Part shown: positions 1 through 5,318 of the stretch, in pieces
Layout of the letters: the number at the start of each line of letters is the position of its first letter
How positions within the stretch are numbered: the stretch's first letter is position 1
NCBI GenBank assembly: GCA_934365155.1
Contig: CAKRMZ010000056.1
Span: 1-6,877 of the forward strand
Reading direction: 5' to 3'
Length of the DNA stretch: 6,877 bases
Source of the DNA: an uncultured Eubacteriales bacterium
GTDB taxonomy: Bacteria; Bacillota; Clostridia; Oscillospirales; CAG-272
The notes under the pieces: model-generated
Told to the model about the DNA's origin: nothing
The model's input: the letters and a program-made list of their open reading frames with translations, nothing else
The model's database searches: none
Position numbers and translations under genes: made by a program

Positions 1-144
1 CTCTTACCTTCTTTGAATTCGTAAGAAAAGACGCACTTCTTTTACCTCTGTGGGCACGATTTAAAGCAGTATCGACGGTTCAAGTCCTGTTATACCGAGA
101 AAACCACAAATTGCTTGCCCTGAAAAGTGAATTTAGAAAGATGA

Positions 145-190
145 GCAAAAAAACACTGAAACCCCTTGAAAATCAAGGGGTTTCAAAGTG
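145..190 (-). terminator. Intrinsic terminator of the tRNA-Arg gene
   Basis: A perfect 12-bp stem (158-169 with 173-184, loop aaa) can be extended by cact/agtg at 154-157 and 187-190 across a 2-nt bulge. Read on the minus strand, the hairpin ends in a run of seven T (complement of 147-153). It lies 24 nt past the tRNA CCA end, so it should terminate the tRNA transcript. The plus strand has no T-run after the hairpin, so it is one-directional. Confidence 0.88.
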
Positions 191-213
191 TGTTCCACAT
201 CGTGGAGTAATGA

Positions 214-290
214 TGGCCCATTCTGGGGGACTCGAACCCCCGACCATCGGAATCGGAATCCGGTACTCTATCCAACTGAGCTAAGAATGG
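214..290 (-). tRNA. tRNA-Arg (anticodon CCG)
   Basis: The minus strand folds into a complete 77-nt cloverleaf. It has a 7-bp acceptor stem CCATTCT/AGAATGG, D-stem GCTC/GAGT, an anticodon arm with loop TTCCGAT, a 5-bp T-stem GGGGG/CCCCC with loop TTCGAGT, discriminator G and an encoded CCA. The anticodon is CCG, which reads the arginine codon CGG. C35 and A20 in the D-loop agree with arginine identity. Two oddities are visible: the acceptor starts with C1-G72 rather than G1-C72, and the anticodon stem has a C27-A43 mismatch at its base, leaving four Watson-Crick pairs. It appears to be a single-gene unit with its own promoter and terminator. Confidence 0.95.
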
Positions 291-313
291 AAAAATATTC
301 ATCGCATAAGATT

Positions 314-342
314 ATTATATCATAGTTATCTTTCTTTGTAAA
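314..342 (-). promoter_or_regulatory. Sigma-A promoter of tRNA-Arg
   Basis: On the minus strand a -35 box TTTACA (337-342) and a -10 box TATAAT (314-319) are separated by exactly 17 nt. The start point would be near 307, about 17 nt before the mature tRNA 5' end, leaving a short leader for RNase P to remove. Confidence 0.82.
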
Positions 343-442
343 GAAAAATAAGAGCATTTTTACGCTGAATTATAAAATTAAATCGGTCGATATCAAAAAG
401 CAAAGCAACGATACGCTTGGCTTTGTGCATCCCCATTTCCGC

Positions 443-497
443 AAAATAAAAGTCCTCCTACAGTCAGCCGTCTTCTTGCACAACTATAGGAGGATTT
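443..497 (-). terminator. Terminator of the DUF3021-like gene
   Basis: An 11-bp stem (450-460 with 487-497, one G-T pair) continues after one mismatch with three more pairs (462-464 with 483-485) and closes a loop of about 18 nt. On the minus strand it is followed by a T-rich tract, CTTTTATTTTGC. It starts 34 nt after the stop of the upstream minus-strand gene at 532. The loop is large for a terminator, so a structured 3' UTR is an alternative. Confidence 0.65.
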
Positions 498-531
498 CGC
501 TCATTCTGAAAGATCCGATGCCAAAGCAAAG

Positions 532-957
532 TTAATCTTTTTTATATATATTTTTATATGTTTTGGAAGCCTCCGCTGTTTTTTTCCGTTTCCGGAAGAA
601 AGCAATGTATATCAAGGCTATGATCCAGTATAACACTATGAAGCATACAGACAAAATTAACACTCGCTTGGACGAAAAATTCTGTGAAAGAAGCATTAAA
701 AGAATAAAGTCAATATAGATCGCAAAAAAATGAATCAGCAATTTGACAGAAAAAGAAAGCTTTTTGATAAAGAAAAGGCAATTACAAAGGCTGAGAATAA
801 AAGAAAAAAACAAAATTTCAGCCGCGCCGTAAATGGTCAATGCAGGGAGAATCGATGAATTCACAGCCAAAGATATTAACAGAAAAAGAAAGGATATTAA
901 AGTAAATCCGATACAAGACTGTTGAAAAACAGATTTTAAAAAACATTTTAGATTCAT
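532..957 (-). CDS. Small four-helix membrane protein, DUF3021-like
   Basis: A 141-residue protein with four predicted membrane helices at about residues 15-32, 44-64, 72-91 and 98-120, ending in a lysine/arginine-rich tail (FRKRKK at 121-126). The layout, with a serine-rich turn and the motif KLSFSVKLLIHF between helices 2 and 3 and a final helix rich in Tyr, Ile and Trp, resembles DUF3021, a family of unknown function often found beside LytTR regulators. No such regulator is present here. A reading frame opens 18 codons earlier (at 1011), but that ATG sits in the hairpin at 979-1010. The start at 957 has a good SD, GGAGGG at 964-969, 6 nt away, so it is preferred. The gene follows rpmA, from which it is separated by the hairpin. 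The family call rests on pattern only. Confidence 0.72.
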   Translation of the reverse strand: MNLKCFLKSVFQQSCIGFTLISFLFLLISLAVNSSILPALTIYGAAEILFFSFILSLCNCLFFIKKLSFSVKLLIHFFAIYIDFILLMLLSQNFSSKRVLILSVCFIVLYWIIALIYIAFFRKRKKTAEASKTYKNIYKKD

Positions 958-978
958 GGAATTCCCTCCGTGGATATA

Positions 979-1010
979 TGAAAGGCTGTTTTTTAAAAAA
1001 CAGCCTTTCA
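979..1010 (-). terminator. Perfect inverted repeat after rpmA, probable terminator
   Basis: The 32 bases form a perfect palindrome: TGAAAGGCTG, six T, six A, then CAGCCTTTCA. It begins 17 nt after the rpmA stop. The stem is strong, but the T-run is inside the loop end of the hairpin and not after it (the minus strand continues TATATCC). Termination may therefore be partial, or the hairpin may act as an RNA-processing or stability element between rpmA and the membrane protein gene. Confidence 0.6.
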
Positions 1011-1027
1011 TTGAATGTAATTATAAA

Positions 1028-1309
1028 TCAGTCAGCAGCATAAACGCTAACACGTTTTTTGTTATTTGCAGTACGCTCGAATTTAACAACACCGTCAATT
1101 AAAGCAAATAAGGTGTCATCCTTACCAATGCCGACGTTCGTGCCGGGATGCACATTGGTACCTCTTTGACGCACGATGATATTACCGGCGATTACAGACT
1201 GTCCGTCCGATTTTTTTACGCCTAATCTTTGTGCTTCACTGTCACGTCCGTTTTTAGTGGAACCAACACCTTTTTTATGAGCAAAGAACTGTAAACTTAA
1301 CTTTAACAT
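1028..1309 (-). CDS. rpmA: Large-subunit ribosomal protein bL27 precursor
   Basis: This 93-residue protein is bL27, a 50S subunit protein whose N-terminus reaches towards the peptidyl-transferase centre. The conserved core is seen from AHKKGVGSTKNGRDS (residues 10-24) through RLGVKK, GNIIVRQRGT and HPGTNVG. It has the Firmicutes-type N-terminal extension MLKLSLQFF, with the cleavage point expected between F9 and A10; the cysteine protease Prp removes this extension before L27 can work. The prp gene is directly upstream, in the same operon. The start has a good SD, GGAGGTG (1316-1322), 6 nt from the ATG. The length is normal for the family. In most Firmicutes obg follows this gene; here a membrane protein gene follows instead. 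Confidence 0.98.
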   Translation of the reverse strand: MLKLSLQFFAHKKGVGSTKNGRDSEAQRLGVKKSDGQSVIAGNIIVRQRGTNVHPGTNVGIGKDDTLFALIDGVVKFERTANNKKRVSVYAAD

Positions 1310-1348
1310 ATTTCACACCTCCGCTAAAAGTAAAATTTAAAATAAGTT

Positions 1349-1705
1349 TTATACAGGTACCTCTTCAACAGATATATCCAGATAATCGTAATAATCTTCC
1401 AACATATCCATAAGCTGCAGGTAATATCCCTGTATGATGCCGCTTGCGGCATATTGGCGATTTTGATCCGGCGCAAAATCCGGAAGAGCCGCCTTTACCA
1501 CAACAGAAATATCTGTAGTTGCGTCATCAATTTTGTAGTCTACATCGGTCGCAAAAGCTACTTCCAATGTATTAATCACAAGCATCGTCATTGCCGAAAT
1601 TGCCGAACAAAGAATATCTTTCCCGAAATCGTCATATGCGGCATGTCCGCTTTCACGAAAACCGTATAAAATGTTTTCGTGTTTAAAGAAAGTAATGTTT
1701 ACCAT
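1349..1705 (-). CDS. prp: Ribosomal-processing cysteine protease Prp
   Basis: This 118-residue protein is Prp (YsxB family), the cysteine protease that cuts the N-terminal extension from bL27. The catalytic histidine is H21 in the motif SGHA, and the catalytic cysteine is C33 in DILCSAIS. Both fall at the spacing known for the family. The acidic C-terminal part (DMLEDYYDYL) is also typical. The gene lies between rplU and rpmA, the standard Firmicutes order, 11 nt after the rplU stop and 39 nt before rpmA. No SD-like purine run is found before the ATG at 1705, so translation is probably coupled to rplU. The start agrees with the family's usual N-terminus. Confidence 0.95.
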   Translation of the reverse strand: MVNITFFKHENILYGFRESGHAAYDDFGKDILCSAISAMTMLVINTLEVAFATDVDYKIDDATTDISVVVKAALPDFAPDQNRQYAASGIIQGYYLQLMDMLEDYYDYLDISVEEVPV

Positions 1706-1716
1706 CGGAATCGATG

Positions 1717-2028
1717 TCAGCAGGAAATGCTGTCAATCTGAACTTTGGTATACGGTTGACGATGACCGAGTTTTCTTTTTTCGCCTTTTTTAGCTTTGTA
1801 GGTCATAACATAGATTTTCTTTGCCTTGCCGTTTTTAACGACATTGGCTTTTACGGTTGCGCCTGCAACGGTAGGTGCGCCGACAGTGATCGAATCGCCC
1901 TCGCCGACTGCGAGAACTTCATCAAATGTAACATTTTCTCCTTCAGCTACATTCAATTTTTCAACGAAGAGAATATCTCCCTCTTTGACTTTGTATTGCT
2001 TTCCGCCGGTTTTAATAATTGCGTACAC
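1717..2028 (-). CDS. rplU: Large-subunit ribosomal protein bL21
   Basis: This 103-residue protein is bL21, an rRNA-binding protein of the 50S subunit. The N-terminal motif YAIIKTGGKQYKV and the C-terminal KKGEKRKLGHRQPYTKV are the family hallmarks. The start is a GTG at 2026-2028, directly before YAIIKTGG, with SD GTGAGGTG (2035-2042) 6 nt away. A longer frame opens at 2115, but its first 29 codons cover the transcription start and leader, so it is rejected. It is the first gene of the rplU-prp-rpmA operon. A GTG start on such a highly expressed gene is mildly unusual. Confidence 0.97.
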   Translation of the reverse strand: MYAIIKTGGKQYKVKEGDILFVEKLNVAEGENVTFDEVLAVGEGDSITVGAPTVAGATVKANVVKNGKAKKIYVMTYKAKKGEKRKLGHRQPYTKVQIDSISC

Positions 2029-2108
2029 GAAAAGCACCTCACTTTCTACTATAAGACTCGCTAAATCTGGCAAGCATATTGCTTTTTGAAAGCACAAATT
2101 CACGCGGT
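2029..2108 (-). promoter_or_regulatory. rplU 5' leader, candidate L21 leader RNA
   Basis: About 80 nt lie between the predicted transcription start (near 2108) and the rplU GTG. A small hairpin CTTGC/GCGAG (2070-2074 with 2057-2061, 8-nt loop) is seen. Upstream of it, TGCTT/AAGCA and AGCA/TGCT stems overlap and exclude each other. The stretch from this hairpin to GAAAGTGAGGTGC before the start resembles the L21 leader motif known upstream of rplU in Firmicutes. That assignment is from memory and needs a covariance-model search. Confidence 0.5.
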
Positions 2109-2113
2109 ACTCC

Positions 2114-2143
2114 ATTATACCATTGAAATTCGGAAAATGTCAA
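2114..2143 (-). promoter_or_regulatory. Promoter of the rplU-prp-rpmA operon
   Basis: Both boxes match the sigma-A consensus in all six positions: TTGACA (2138-2143) and TATAAT (2114-2119), with 18 nt between them. The predicted start is near 2108. A promoter this strong fits a ribosomal protein operon. Confidence 0.92.
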
Positions 2144-2219
2144 TAGAATTTTCAAAATAAATTGCTCCGTCATTGCCATTTTATCCCGATATTTTGCCTT
2201 TTTTGTATGGCTTCCGTTT

Positions 2220-2789
2220 TTACCGCTCTGTTTTATTTTCATATCTGCATTTCAGCCCGATATATACATCGGTTAATGCACGACTGGCAAAATCATCATC
2301 CCAATCCAGATAGTTCGTTGCAATCATCGTTGCGATACCGTGTACATATACCCACATCTCCAAATGAAACATGTATGCATTTTCACGGCTGATACGGACT
2401 TGTCTGCAAACAAGATCAATCAATTGCTCCTCTTCTCCGCCCTGCTTTTCTTTCTCTTCTTGAGAACGATCACGCATAAAAAGCAACTTAAAAAGCTCCT
2501 TTTCTTCCTTGGCAAAACGGATATATGCCATACCGCTCGCTTTGTAAGGCGGATATTTTCCGGATGCGATATCCTTCTCCAAATAAGAATGATATACCTC
2601 ATTCGCCGCCGCAATGACAGCCTTTTGAACATCCGCCATATTTTCAAAATGGCTGAACACAGGACGGGAGGATGTGCCGAGTTGCTCTCCGAGTGCCCGT
2701 GCCGTAACAGCAGAGAATCCCTTTTCCCGGGTTAAATTCAGCGCCGCATTCAATATCTCATCTTTTGTAAACATAAACTTTCGAGGCAT
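2220..2789 (-). CDS. TetR/AcrR-family transcriptional regulator
   Basis: This 189-residue protein has the TetR layout. An N-terminal helix-turn-helix spans about residues 9-55, with FTKDEILNAALNLTREKGF leading into the recognition part TARALGEQLGTSSRPVFSHF (29-48). A helical ligand domain follows; MAYIRFAKEEKELFKLLFM is typical of a subgroup common in Clostridia. The ligand and targets cannot be read from the sequence. The nearest gene on its divergent side is rnpB, which is an unlikely target, so autoregulation or a distant target is more probable. The start at 2789 has SD GGGGGTG (2795-2801) 5 nt away. The frame stays open a further 74 codons upstream, but those cross the promoter and are rejected. 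No terminator is visible between its stop and the rplU promoter, so it may read into that operon. Confidence 0.9.
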   Translation of the reverse strand: MPRKFMFTKDEILNAALNLTREKGFSAVTARALGEQLGTSSRPVFSHFENMADVQKAVIAAANEVYHSYLEKDIASGKYPPYKASGMAYIRFAKEEKELFKLLFMRDRSQEEKEKQGGEEEQLIDLVCRQVRISRENAYMFHLEMWVYVHGIATMIATNYLDWDDDFASRALTDVYIGLKCRYENKTER

Positions 2790-2838
2790 AACCGCACCCC
2801 CTTTTATTGATTTCATCAGTCGTGTCAGATTGTTTATT

Positions 2839-2867
2839 ATTATATCACTTTTTCTCTTATTTAACAA
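2839..2867 (-). promoter_or_regulatory. Promoter of the TetR-family gene
   Basis: On the minus strand, TTGTTA (2862-2867) and TATAAT (2839-2844) are 17 nt apart. The start point would be near 2832, giving a leader of about 43 nt. The hexamers ATTGTT (2829-2834) and AACAAT (2863-2868) form an inverted pair that flanks the promoter core. Confidence 0.78.
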
Positions 2868-2935
2868 TATTCTTTGGTAAAAACGGAAAAGAAATAAATT
2901 TTGCTTGCATGCAATCAGAACGATACAGTTTTGAT

Positions 2936-2963
2936 TTGACTTTTTTAAAAAATACTGTATAAT
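2936..2963 (+). promoter_or_regulatory. Promoter of rnpB
   Basis: TTGACT (2936-2941) and TATAAT (2958-2963) are separated by 16 nt. The start point is expected at about 2970-2972, coinciding with the 5' end of the P1 helix of the RNase P RNA. Confidence 0.88.
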
Positions 2964-2970
2964 GATAATA

Positions 2971-3335
2971 AATAGAACCGGGACAGGCAATCGCGTGATA
3001 TGTCGCTGCAAAGTATTATCATGAGGAAAGTCCGGGCTTCACAGGGCAGGATAACGGATAACGTCCGCCGAGGGTGACCTCCGGGAAAGTGCAACAGAAA
3101 TAAACCGCCGCAGCTTATGCGGTAAGGATGGAAAGGCGAGGTAAGAGCTCACCGGCATATCGGTAACGATATTTGCAAATGTAAACCCTATCCGAAGCAA
3201 CACCTCAACGAAAGAAATGTCGGCCCGGCAGCGTGCATTGCACGTCTTTCGAGGTGGCAAAGAACAGCGCGGTAACGCGGTGTCAAGATAGATGATTGTC
3301 AAATACAGAACCCGGCTTACAGTTCCGGTTCTATT
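2971..3335 (+). ncRNA. rnpB: RNase P RNA, catalytic subunit (bacterial type A-like)
   Basis: This RNA is the catalytic part of RNase P, which cuts the 5' leaders from pre-tRNAs. The P1 helix is visible as 11 pairs between 2971-2981 and 3325-3335. The universal core elements are present: GAGGAAAGTCCGGGCT at 3022-3037 (P4 5' strand region) and ACAGAACCCGGCTTACAG at 3305-3322 (its 3' partner). The conserved P10/P11 region appears as GGAAAGGCGAGGTAAGAG and CTCACCGGC. A GCGGTAACGC loop near 3268-3280 may be the L15 element that binds the CCA end of the tRNA. The length of about 365 nt and these elements favour type A over the Bacillus type B. Exact ends are estimates from P1. A reverse-strand frame (3039-3302) is only a shadow of this RNA. 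Confidence 0.96.
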
Positions 3336-3345
3336 TTTTATTTTT
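3307..3345 (+). terminator. Intrinsic terminator of rnpB, overlapping P1
   Basis: AGAAC plus CGG (3307-3311, 3313-3315, C3312 bulged) pairs with CCGGTTCT (3325-3332) around a 9-nt loop. The T-tract 3334-3345, interrupted by one A, follows. The right arm is the same strand that forms P1 with the 5' end of the RNA, and the left arm is part of conserved P4. The terminator fold and the mature fold therefore exclude each other. Confidence 0.75.
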
Positions 3346-3366
3346 AAGTAATTTGGGAGAATACCA

Positions 3367-4284
3367 ATGCCAATTAAAATTCCGTTTGGCCTACCAGCAA
3401 TCGAAATTCTTGAGAATGAAAATATATTTGTAATAAGTGAGACACGTGCGCTGCATCAGGATATCCGCCCCCTTCGCATCGCTGTGCTCAACCTCATGCC
3501 GACTAAAATTACAACGGAAACCCAGCTGATCCGCCTGCTTTCCAACACTTCTTTGCAGATTGAGTTAACCCTGCTGCATGCCGCTTCACATCGCTCAAAA
3601 AATGTATCGGCTCTCCACATGACCACATTTTATAAAGATTTCAGCAATATCAAGAATGAAAAATTTGACGGTCTTATCATTACCGGTGCACCGGTTGAGG
3701 ATTTGCGTTTTGAAGATGTGGACTATTGGGATGAGCTGTGTGAAATACTGGAATGGTCCAAAACGCATGTTTTTTCTACATTGCATATCTGTTGGGCAGC
3801 GCAGGCCGGTCTGTATTATCATTACGGTATACCGAAATATTCTCTCAACAAGAAGCTTTTCGGTATTTTCCATCACACTCCCCTATTACCCACCCACCCG
3901 CTTCTTCGCGGTTTTGATGAAGATTTTTTGGCTCCTCACTCCCGGCATACCGAAATTCATGCGGAAGATGTTAAAAAAATAGAGCAACTGGATATTCTAA
4001 GTACCTCTGACGAGGCAGGTGTTTATATATCCGCCTCCAAAAACGGGCGACAGGTGTTTATTACCGGACATCCGGAATATGATTTTGACACGTTACAGCA
4101 TGAATATTTCCGTGATATCAGCAGACATATTGATATTGACTTGCCCAAAAATTATTTTCCGAACGATGACAGTTCCCGGCGCCCGAAAAATTTATGGCGC
4201 AGCCATGCGCATCTTTTGTTTTCCAATTGGCTGAACTATTTCGTCTATCAAGCAACACCCTATAACGTAGAAGGTATTAAATAA
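3367..4284 (+). CDS. metA: Homoserine O-acetyltransferase (MetA family)
   Basis: This 305-residue cytoplasmic enzyme acylates homoserine in the first committed step of methionine synthesis. All active-site residues of the MetA family are at standard positions: nucleophile C142 (HICWAAQAGLYY), H235 and E237 (FITGHPEYD), and K47 in NLMPTK. E111 in ITGAPVE is the residue linked to acetyl-CoA use; succinyl-transferring enzymes such as that of E. coli have Gly there. Acetylation is therefore predicted despite the metA name. The length equals that of the family. The start has SD GGGAGA (3355-3360), 6 nt before the ATG. The gene begins 21 nt after the rnpB T-tract, leaving no room for a riboswitch or T-box. 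It is followed by a strong terminator. Confidence 0.96.
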   Translation: MPIKIPFGLPAIEILENENIFVISETRALHQDIRPLRIAVLNLMPTKITTETQLIRLLSNTSLQIELTLLHAASHRSKNVSALHMTTFYKDFSNIKNEKFDGLIITGAPVEDLRFEDVDYWDELCEILEWSKTHVFSTLHICWAAQAGLYYHYGIPKYSLNKKLFGIFHHTPLLPTHPLLRGFDEDFLAPHSRHTEIHAEDVKKIEQLDILSTSDEAGVYISASKNGRQVFITGHPEYDFDTLQHEYFRDISRHIDIDLPKNYFPNDDSSRRPKNLWRSHAHLLFSNWLNYFVYQATPYNVEGIK

Positions 4285-4286
4285 AC

Positions 4287-4320
4287 AAAAAAATTCGCTG
4301 CTAAACACAGCGAATTTTTT
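4287..4320. terminator. Bidirectional terminator between metA and tepA
   Basis: A perfect 13-bp stem (4288-4300 with 4308-4320) encloses the loop CTAAACA. It has six T at its end on the plus strand and seven T on the minus strand. It lies 3 nt after the metA stop and 30 nt after the tepA stop, so it can terminate both converging genes. Confidence 0.93.
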
Positions 4321-4350
4321 AATTTATATCACAAGTTCGGGCACCCGACT

Positions 4351-5157
4351 TTAATCCTCATTTTGTCTTTCTGTTTGATTTTGCGATTCCGATTTTGCTT
4401 TGTTCTTTTCCCGAATCATTTGACGCAGCTTATCCAAAGCGGAGCTTAAACCTCCTACACTGTCAATAATGCCGACCCGTACCGCCTCTTCCCCGTCAAT
4501 AATACTTCCGACATCCGTAGCAATTTCATCCGTTCTCATGACTAAAGACCGAAATGTTTCTTCACTGACAGAGGAATGCTCCGATACAAATCGGACAATC
4601 CGATCCTGCATCTTTGAAAAATACGAAAAGGTTTGCGGAACACCGACTACCAAACCGTTCATTCGGACCGGATGAATGGTCATGGTGGAGCTCGGAACAA
4701 TGAATGAATATTTTGCCGCTACCGCTAAGGGAACTCCGATAGAATGTCCGCCGCCAAGCACCAGAGAAACAGTCGGCTTTTCCATGCTGGCAATCATTTC
4801 TGCAATCGCAAGCCCCGCCTCCACATCTCCGCCTACCGTATTTAAAATAATCAACAGCCCCTCAGTCTCATCGCTCTGCTCAATAGCGGCAAGAAGCGGT
4901 ATGATATTTTCGTATTTTGTAGTCTTTTGCCCGGCTCCAAGCAGATAATGCCCCTCAATTTGACCGACGATGGTCAGGCAGTGAATGGTACAACCCTCGG
5001 TTTTTGTAATGATAGATACACTCTCACTGCTTTGACGAGTCGGTTCTTCTTTCGGTTCATCCGCTCCCGGAACTGGCACACACATCCCCGGATATCCCAC
5101 TTCATTGCTGAAATTAACATCCCATATTCGTTTTTGCCCCTTCTTCTCTTTGTTCAT
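4351..5157 (-). CDS. tepA: ClpP-fold serine protease, TepA family
   Basis: This 268-residue protein belongs to the ClpP/SppA-like superfamily and most resembles TepA (YmfB), named translocation-enhancing protein in B. subtilis. Its precise substrates are unclear. The ClpP-like core runs from about residue 58 to 245. It has the oxyanion-hole segment LNTVGGDVEAGLAIAE, nucleophile S139 in GGGHSIGVPLA and H162 in MTIHPVRMNG. The third catalytic residue is probably an acidic residue near D215 (ATDVGSIIDGEEAVRVGIID). Residues 1-50 and the polar tail 250-268 look disordered. There is no signal peptide, so it is probably cytoplasmic or on the inner membrane face. The start has SD AGGAGG (5164-5169), 6 nt away. 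It is divergent from pduL. No convincing promoter was found; a TATAAA at 5203-5208 lacks a -35 box. Confidence 0.88.
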   Translation of the reverse strand: MNKEKKGQKRIWDVNFSNEVGYPGMCVPVPGADEPKEEPTRQSSESVSIITKTEGCTIHCLTIVGQIEGHYLLGAGQKTTKYENIIPLLAAIEQSDETEGLLIILNTVGGDVEAGLAIAEMIASMEKPTVSLVLGGGHSIGVPLAVAAKYSFIVPSSTMTIHPVRMNGLVVGVPQTFSYFSKMQDRIVRFVSEHSSVSEETFRSLVMRTDEIATDVGSIIDGEEAVRVGIIDSVGGLSSALDKLRQMIREKNKAKSESQNQTERQNED

Positions 5158-5245
5158 TTTCGGCCTCCTGCTTTTTTAATATTTTGTAAAATTTCGCAAA
5201 CTTTTATACAAAATTCATATTCAATAAAGTTTTTTTAAAAAGTTA

Positions 5246-5274
5246 TTTACTTTTAAAAGATTCTATTCTATAAT
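5246..5274 (+). promoter_or_regulatory. Promoter of pduL
   Basis: TTTACT (5246-5251) and TATAAT (5269-5274) are 17 nt apart. The start point would be near 5281, giving a leader of about 38 nt with SD GGAGG at 5303-5307. Confidence 0.8.
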
Positions 5275-5318
5275 ACTTTTTAGATTTTAAAAATACAGTT
5301 ACGGAGGAATTATCTGTT

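Noticed and set aside
60..108. Plus-strand GGTTCAAGTCC resembling a tRNA T-arm near the left edge
   Set aside because: The flanking T-stem has only two adjacent pairs, and no matching 5' acceptor or anticodon arm exists upstream in the window.
958..1011. 18-codon N-terminal extension of the DUF3021-like protein
   Set aside because: The upstream ATG lies in the rpmA 3' hairpin; the internal ATG at 957 has a proper SD.
1454..1669. Plus-strand open frame of 71 codons opposite prp
   Set aside because: It is antisense to a well-identified gene, with a composition of frame-shadow type and no family resemblance.
1714..2089. Two plus-strand open frames opposite rplU
   Set aside because: They lie antisense to bL21 and show no SD or recognisable motif; both are shadows of the real gene.
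2039..2242. Minus-strand open frame of 67 codons between the TetR gene and rplU
   Set aside because: It overlaps the end of the TetR gene and runs straight through the consensus rplU promoter and leader, and the peptide has no recognisable features.
3039..3302. Minus-strand open frame of 87 codons
   Set aside because: It is the reverse strand of rnpB; such frames are a known source of false protein annotations.
3595..3876. Minus-strand open frame opposite metA
   Set aside because: It is antisense to the MetA catalytic region, whose residues are fully conserved in the plus frame.
4469..4948. Plus-strand open frames opposite tepA
   Set aside because: They are shadows of a conserved ClpP-fold protein and have no SD.
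5203..5224. Possible tepA promoter (TATAAA, TTGAAT)
   Set aside because: No -35 and -10 pair with 16-18 nt spacing could be made from these boxes.
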